A stretch of 64,000 nt of DNA from the NCBI RefSeq assembly GCF_035984655.1, contig NZ_JAXCHT010000007.1, positions 87,066 through 151,065 of the forward strand, given 5' to 3'. Position 1 is the first letter of the stretch; every line of letters begins with the position of its first letter. The translations under genes and the position numbers were made by a program. The notes below the pieces were generated by a model. That model did not search any database. It was not told the DNA's origin and worked only from the letters and a program-made list of their open reading frames with translations. This stretch comes from Actimicrobium sp035984655 (GTDB taxonomy: Bacteria; Pseudomonadota; Gammaproteobacteria; Burkholderiales; Burkholderiaceae_D). Below, one piece after another: positions 59,702-64,000 of the stretch.

Positions 59702-61108
59702 TTACTGGCGTTTTTCGTAAATCCACTGCAACAACGCATCCTGCGCTTCGGCTGCGCGCGGCGCATTCGGATGATTAATCAGAAAGACCACCGCATAGCG
59801 CTTGCCCGACTCCGCCAGCACATAGCCGGCGATGCTGCGCACGTCTTGCAGGCTGCCGCTCTTGATATGGGCGTGGCCCGCCACACCCTGTTCGCGCAGG
59901 CGCTTGCGCATCGTGCCATCGTACCCGACCAATGGCATGGAGGAAATAAATTCCGGCATGGTCGGCGCCTGGAACGCGTTGACCAGCACTTGTCCAAGCG
60001 TGGTCGCCGAAATGCGTTCGATGCGCGACAGCCCGGCGCCATTTTCCAGCACCAGCCCGCTGGTATCGATGCCATTGGCGGCCAGCCAGTTACCGATGGC
60101 GGCACGGCTGGCTGCCAGATTCGCCGGTTGCGCGCCGCCGAGCGCCAGAAACAGCTGCCGCGCCATGACGTTGTTGCTGAACTTGTTGATATCCCGGATC
60201 AGCTCCGCCACCGACGGCGACTTCCAGTCGGTCAACGCAATGGCATCCGCCGGGACGCTGCCATCGATCACATTGCCGTCGAAAGTGCCGCCAAGTTCTG
60301 TCCATAACTGCCGGAATATCAATTCGACATAGCGGTTGCGGGCCAGTGGGTAAGGCCGAATCTGCCATACCTGTTCGCCGCAGGCACCGGCGAACGGACC
60401 GTCGAAACTGGCCCCGGCGGCATCAATTCTGGCACTGATGGCGGCGCGAAAATCGCCCTCGCATTCGGTCGGCGTCCAGCTCGGCGGGCGCACCGCGAGG
60501 CCATTCATTTCCGGATCGAGACTAACGTGCACCGTGCGCTGCGTCGCATCGGGGCTCAGCCGCACCGCCAGCGACTGATAATTCAGCAGCAATGCATCCG
60601 GTCCCACGTTGTAGGGTTTGAGCGGATCGCCGTCGAACTGGGTCGGGTCGACCTCCTTGACATCAAACGCACTGCGATCAAGCACCAGGTTGCCATGAAT
60701 CACCCGCACGCCCTGCGCCCGGATCTTGCGCAGGAACAGCCAGAAATTCTCCAGCACCAGCTTGGGGTCGCCGCCACCGCGCAGGATCAGGTCGCCATTG
60801 AGCTGCTCGCCGCTGCGTTCGCCGCGGATCCAGGCCTGCGTGGTGAAGTTGAAGGTCGGACCGAGCAGGGCCAGTGCCGCGTCGGTGGTCAGCAGCTTCA
60901 TCGTCGAGGCCGGGTTCAGCGCCTGTTCGGGATTGAGCGCAAGGACACTTTTGCCGCTGTTGACGTCCTGCACCTGCAAGCTGACGGCGCTTGGCGGAAT
61001 CCCTGCACGCTTGAGCGCCGCGCTCACGGGCGCCGGCAGCATGGCGCAAACATGTCCTGCGACGAACAGGCAGACAAGGGCGAGGGAGAGGCGAAGGGGG
61101 ATCGGCAT
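59702..61108 (-). CDS. dacB: D-alanyl-D-alanine carboxypeptidase/endopeptidase (PBP4, DacB)
   Basis: The 468-residue periplasmic protein has a signal peptide (MPIPLRLSLALVCLFVAGHVCA) and the three penicillin-binding motifs: SxxK in NPASTMKLLT, SxN in NKFSNNVMARQ and KSG in AHIKSGSLQDVRS. It belongs to the class C, PBP4-type family and trims or cleaves peptidoglycan cross-links. It is the first gene of the cluster dacB, DUF898, M48, DoxX on the minus strand; 44 bp separate it from the DUF898 gene. A further in-frame ATG at 61153 would precede the signal peptide. Confidence 0.94.
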   Translation of the reverse strand: MPIPLRLSLALVCLFVAGHVCAMLPAPVSAALKRAGIPPSAVSLQVQDVNSGKSVLALNPEQALNPASTMKLLTTDAALALLGPTFNFTTQAWIRGERSGEQLNGDLILRGGGDPKLVLENFWLFLRKIRAQGVRVIHGNLVLDRSAFDVKEVDPTQFDGDPLKPYNVGPDALLLNYQSLAVRLSPDATQRTVHVSLDPEMNGLAVRPPSWTPTECEGDFRAAISARIDAAGASFDGPFAGACGEQVWQIRPYPLARNRYVELIFRQLWTELGGTFDGNVIDGSVPADAIALTDWKSPSVAELIRDINKFSNNVMARQLFLALGGAQPANLAASRAAIGNWLAANGIDTSGLVLENGAGLSRIERISATTLGQVLVNAFQAPTMPEFISSMPLVGYDGTMRKRLREQGVAGHAHIKSGSLQDVRSIAGYVLAESGKRYAVVFLINHPNAPRAAEAQDALLQWIYEKRQ

Positions 61109-61210
61109 GGCGGGCTGGGGAGGTGAAAAACTGCCCGGATTATCCCATGCCATCGTTCTGCGGCGCACACGCTAGCACCGGCGGGGGAATTTCTTTCTTG
61201 TCCACACTGC

Positions 61211-61239
61211 TTGAAAAACAAGGGTGCCGCCCCTATACT
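61211..61239 (+). promoter_or_regulatory. Sigma-70 promoter of groES-groEL
   Basis: TTGAAA (61211-61216), a 17-bp spacer and TATACT (61234-61239) form a housekeeping promoter. Its -10 touches the CIRCE element, so HrcA would block it directly. Confidence 0.85.
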
Positions 61240-61265
61240 TAGCACTCGTCGGGAGAGAGTGCTAA
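61239..61265. promoter_or_regulatory. CIRCE element (HrcA operator)
   Basis: TTAGCACTC, nine bases, GAGTGCTAA is a perfect match to CIRCE. It lies between the promoter and groES, so heat-shock repression by HrcA is expected. hrcA itself is not in the window. Confidence 0.97.
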
Positions 61266-61379
61266 CAATCTTCCCTGGCTTACCAACTTTTCTCGTGCGG
61301 TAGGGCTGCGCAGTCAAGTCATCTTTGCAGCAGTTTTGCCGCAAAACCATCACAACCAATTGAAATTTAAGGAGTTTGT

Positions 61380-61676
61380 ATGAGCATGAACCTTCGTCCT
61401 CTGCACGATCGCGTCATCGTCAAGCGCCTCGACCAGGAAACAAAAACTGCGTCCGGCCTCATCATTCCAGAAGCAGCTGCCGAAAAACCGGACCAGGGCG
61501 AAGTCCTTGCCATCGGTAACGGCAAGATCCTGGAAGATGGCAAAGTGCGTCCGCTGGACGTCAAGGTTGGCGATCGCGTGCTGTTCGGCAAGTACTCCGG
61601 CCAGACTGTCAAAATCGATGGCGAAGAGTTGATCGTCATGAAGGAAGAAGACATTTTCGCCATCGTTCAAAAGTAA
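61380..61676 (+). CDS. groES: Co-chaperonin GroES
   Basis: The 98-residue heptameric lid protein begins MSMNLRPLHDRVIVKRLD and has the mobile loop (EETKTASGLIIPEAAAE-like). Its start follows TTAAGGAG. It is transcribed with groEL 102 bp later under CIRCE control. Confidence 0.98.
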   Translation: MSMNLRPLHDRVIVKRLDQETKTASGLIIPEAAAEKPDQGEVLAIGNGKILEDGKVRPLDVKVGDRVLFGKYSGQTVKIDGEELIVMKEEDIFAIVQK

Positions 61677-61778
61677 TGCTGCTGGTCGGCCATCTGGCTG
61701 ATCGCACCGAAGTCACCGCGGCGCACCGCATGTCGGGCAGTGCCGCCACACTTTTAACTGAATTCAAGGAGCAACAAC

Positions 61779-63431
61779 ATGGCAGCTAAAGAAGTCATTT
61801 TCGGCGATGCCGCCCGGGCCAAGATGGTCGAAGGCGTCAATATTCTGGCCAATGCAGTCAAGGTCACCCTCGGACCTAAAGGCCGCAACGTCGTGCTTGA
61901 GCGCTCATTCGGCGCGCCGACCGTGACCAAGGATGGTGTTTCGGTTGCCAAGGAAATCGAACTCAAGGACAAGCTCATGAACATGGGCGCGCAAATGGTC
62001 AAGGAAGTTGCTTCCCGCACCAGCGACAACGCCGGCGACGGCACCACCACGGCAACCGTACTGGCTCAGGCCATCGTGCGCGAAGGCATGAAATTCGTTG
62101 CCGCCGGCATGAACCCGATGGATCTGAAGCGCGGTATCGACAAGGCCGTTGCTGCCACCGTCGAAGAACTGGCCAAGATCGCCAAGCCATGCACCACCAC
62201 CAAGGAAATCGCCCAGGTCGGCGCGATTTCGGCCAACTCGGACTACTCGATCGGCGAGCGTATCGCTGAAGCGATGGAAAAAGTCGGCAAGGAAGGCGTC
62301 ATCACTGTTGAAGACGGCAAATCACTCAACGACGAACTCGATATCGTTGAAGGCATGCAGTTCGACCGCGGCTATCTGTCCCCGTACTTCATCAACAACC
62401 CTGAAAAGCAAACCGCTACGCTGGACAATCCATTCGTTCTGCTGTGCGACAAGAAAATCTCCAACATCCGTGACCTGCTTCCGGTACTGGAACAAGTCGC
62501 CAAGGCTGGTCGTCCACTGCTGATCATCGCTGAAGACATCGAAGGCGAAGCGCTGGCAACCCTGGTCGTCAACAACATCCGCGGCATCCTGAAAACCTGC
62601 GCAGTCAAGGCGCCTGGTTTTGGCGATCGTCGCAAGGCCATGCTGGAAGACATCGCTGTTCTGACCGGTGGTCAAGTCATCGCTGAAGAAGTCGGCCTGA
62701 CCCTGGAAAAAGTCGCTCTGACCGATCTGGGCCAAGCCAAGCGTATCGAAATCGGCAAGGAAAACACCACCATCATCGATGGCGCTGGTGAAGCCGTCAC
62801 GATCGAAGCGCGCGTCAAGCAAGTGCGTGTGCAGATCGAAGAAGCGACCTCGGACTACGACCGTGAAAAACTGCAGGAACGCGTTGCCAAGCTGGCCGGC
62901 GGCGTTGCAGTGATCAAGGTTGGTGCTGCCACCGAAGTCGAAATGAAAGAAAAGAAAGCCCGCGTTGAAGATGCACTGCACGCAACCCGTGCCGCAGTTG
63001 AAGAAGGTATTGTTCCAGGCGGCGGCGTTGCACTGCTGCGTGCCCGTGCCAATATCAATGTCAAAGGCGACAACGCTGATCAGGACGCAGGTATCAAGAT
63101 TGTTCTGCGCGCCATGGAAGAGCCACTGCGCATGATCGTGCAAAACGCCGGCGAAGAAGCCTCGGTCGTGGTTGCCAAGGTCCTCGAAGGCAAGGGTAAC
63201 TTCGGTTACAACGCTGCCAACGGTACCTACGGCGACATGGTTGAAATGGGCGTTCTCGATCCAGCCAAAGTGACCCGTTCGGCGCTGCAAAACGCTGCTT
63301 CGATCGCTTCGCTGATGCTGACGACCGACTGCATGGTCTGCGAACTGGCGGAAGACAAGCCAGCCGGCGGCATGGGCGGCGGCATGGGCGGTGGCATGGG
63401 CGGCATGGGTGGTATGGACGGCATGATGTAA
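61779..63431 (+). CDS. groEL: Chaperonin GroEL
   Basis: The 550-residue chaperonin begins MAAKEVIFGDAARAKMVEGV, has the ATP-binding GDGTTTATVLAQ and ends with a GGM-rich tail (GGGMGGMGGMDGMM) typical of group I chaperonins. It folds proteins with GroES. The gene ends with a terminator about 55 bp downstream. Confidence 0.98.
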   Translation: MAAKEVIFGDAARAKMVEGVNILANAVKVTLGPKGRNVVLERSFGAPTVTKDGVSVAKEIELKDKLMNMGAQMVKEVASRTSDNAGDGTTTATVLAQAIVREGMKFVAAGMNPMDLKRGIDKAVAATVEELAKIAKPCTTTKEIAQVGAISANSDYSIGERIAEAMEKVGKEGVITVEDGKSLNDELDIVEGMQFDRGYLSPYFINNPEKQTATLDNPFVLLCDKKISNIRDLLPVLEQVAKAGRPLLIIAEDIEGEALATLVVNNIRGILKTCAVKAPGFGDRRKAMLEDIAVLTGGQVIAEEVGLTLEKVALTDLGQAKRIEIGKENTTIIDGAGEAVTIEARVKQVRVQIEEATSDYDREKLQERVAKLAGGVAVIKVGAATEVEMKEKKARVEDALHATRAAVEEGIVPGGGVALLRARANINVKGDNADQDAGIKIVLRAMEEPLRMIVQNAGEEASVVVAKVLEGKGNFGYNAANGTYGDMVEMGVLDPAKVTRSALQNAASIASLMLTTDCMVCELAEDKPAGGMGGGMGGGMGGMGGMDGMM

Positions 63432-63433
63432 TG

Positions 63434-63473
63434 TCAGGCGCTTCGGGTGCACCTGGTGCGCCCGAAACGCTGA
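63434..63473 (+). repeat. Imperfect inverted repeat after groEL
   Basis: A roughly 40-bp hairpin-prone stretch starts with TCAGG and ends with GCTGA, with TTCGGG pairing CCCGAA inside. It sits just upstream of the groEL terminator and could stabilise the mRNA end. Confidence 0.5.
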
Positions 63474-63486
63474 CCGCATTATGAAG

Positions 63487-63522
63487 AAGCCTGCACGGAT
63501 TACTCCGGGCAGGCTTTTTTTT
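63487..63522 (+). terminator. Terminator of groES-groEL
   Basis: AAGCCTGC and GCAGGCTT pair around a loop with extra CGGA/TCCG pairing, then eight T. Confidence 0.9.
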
Positions 63523-63659
63523 CACTGAAGATTGTGTGGATATCGACACAGCCTTGTGACGAAATCATGCTGCGGCGCGGTCAGCGCTTGCAAAGTAAAT
63601 GCCGGTCGGCGGGACAGCCGTCGCCGCCCGATTCATTTTTTATTGTTAAAGGAGCAGTC

Positions 63660-63932
63660 ATGCCACATCCATTTCTTTCTACCGGGTTGATCGCCTGCGC
63701 CGTGTTCGGTGCAACCCTGGCGCCGTCGGCATTTGCCGCAAACGACGCGCCATCCGCCGCCATGTTGGAACAGCGTTTCAAGGCTGCCGACAAGGATCAC
63801 GACGGCAAGCTGACACGTGCCGAAGCCGAGGGCGGCATGCCGCGCGTGGCAAAAAATTTCGACCGGCTCGATCAGGAAAAGAAAGGCTATCTGACGCTGG
63901 ATCAATTGACATCCACCCCGCCCTCAGCCTGA
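63660..63932 (+). CDS. Small exported EF-hand protein
   Basis: The 90-residue protein has a signal peptide (MPHPFLSTGLIACAVFGATL, cleavage near AFA) and two EF-hand-like loops. The first, DKDHDGKLTRAE, is canonical; the second, DQEKKGYLTLDQ, lacks typical ligands. It may bind calcium in the periplasm. The ATG follows AAAGGAG. The last 68 bp of the window after it show no supported feature. Confidence 0.82.
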   Translation: MPHPFLSTGLIACAVFGATLAPSAFAANDAPSAAMLEQRFKAADKDHDGKLTRAEAEGGMPRVAKNFDRLDQEKKGYLTLDQLTSTPPSA

Positions 63933-64000
63933 CGGCTGGCGCTTGCGCGCAAAGGACGGGGATTCCTACTGCGCACACAAAACCTCTTGCACGTCGCTTC

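Noticed and set aside
62322..63479. A 385-codon minus-strand frame opposite groEL
   Set aside because: It lies antisense to groEL, has no ribosome site and starts in the groEL terminator region.

Overview
The window is ordinary chromosome of a betaproteobacterium, most likely order Burkholderiales and close to the Oxalobacteraceae. The sequence is GC-rich and densely coded, and nearly every gene is a recognisable proteobacterial core gene in an arrangement typical of that group: coaBC-dut, clpS-clpA, murJ-rpsT, ispH-fkpB, rpmB-rpmG, exbB-exbD-lpxK-trm112-kdsB-adk, and CIRCE-controlled groES-groEL. I see no prophage, insertion sequence, integrase or CRISPR array.

Layout. 1-2 kb: end of coaBC, dut, and a PDZ lipoprotein of the M48 fold with altered zinc motifs. 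2-5 kb: clpA/clpS and a cold-shock gene. 5-9.4 kb: a Cache-type two-component system, icd and rluE. 9.4-13.2 kb: a TPR/HupE-UreJ-like membrane pair, a small Ala/Lys-rich secreted protein, a DUF192 protein and rpsT. 13.4-17.7 kb: murJ, a SirB1-like gene and an Uup-type ABC-F ATPase. 17.86-18.15 kb: a tRNA-Arg(CCU) gene split by a 218-nt group I intron. 18.2-21.4 kb: a gluconate module (transporter, gntK, operator, divergent gntR). 21.5-25 kb: a CYTH-CHAD protein, a SlyB-like lipoprotein and a glutathione-dependent isomerase/hydrolase pair. 25-28.7 kb: the livHMGF transporter. 29.1-37.6 kb: ispH, fkpB, radC, rpmB, rpmG, a desaturase, an MscS channel, an RsmB-type methyltransferase, purN, and a barnase-like RNase with its barstar-like inhibitor. 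37.8-44.4 kb: a proline/tyrosine-rich periplasmic protein, a patatin, ggt, an SDR and the proton pyrophosphatase hppA. 44.6-48.5 kb: adk, kdsB, trm112, lpxK, exbD, exbB. 48.9-53.4 kb: xseA, sodB, ahpC, ahpF. 53.4-61.1 kb: DUF2076, an orphan GspE/PilB ATPase with four MshEN-like repeats, DUF427, DoxX, an M48 protease, DUF898 and dacB. 61.2-64 kb: groESL and an EF-hand protein.

The most striking element is the intron-split tRNA-Arg. Its intron closely resembles the group IC3 intron of Azoarcus tRNA-Ile, has no homing endonuclease gene, and its P3 helix differs from Azoarcus by what looks like a compensatory base-pair change. Other items worth a second look are the four exact 30-residue repeats in the GspE-like ATPase, the secreted RNase/inhibitor pair, a perfect LacI-family operator before gntK, a palindrome with a third half-site upstream of icd, and a cluster of DnaA-box-like 9-mers upstream of xseA.

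Functionally the genes cover housekeeping (nucleotide, isoprenoid, LPS and peptidoglycan synthesis, ribosome, proteolysis, folding), oxidative-stress defence (sodB, ahpC, ahpF grouped), energy conservation (icd, hppA, ExbBD) and uptake of gluconate and branched-chain amino acids. All motif and family assignments come from reading the sequence; no database search was run.
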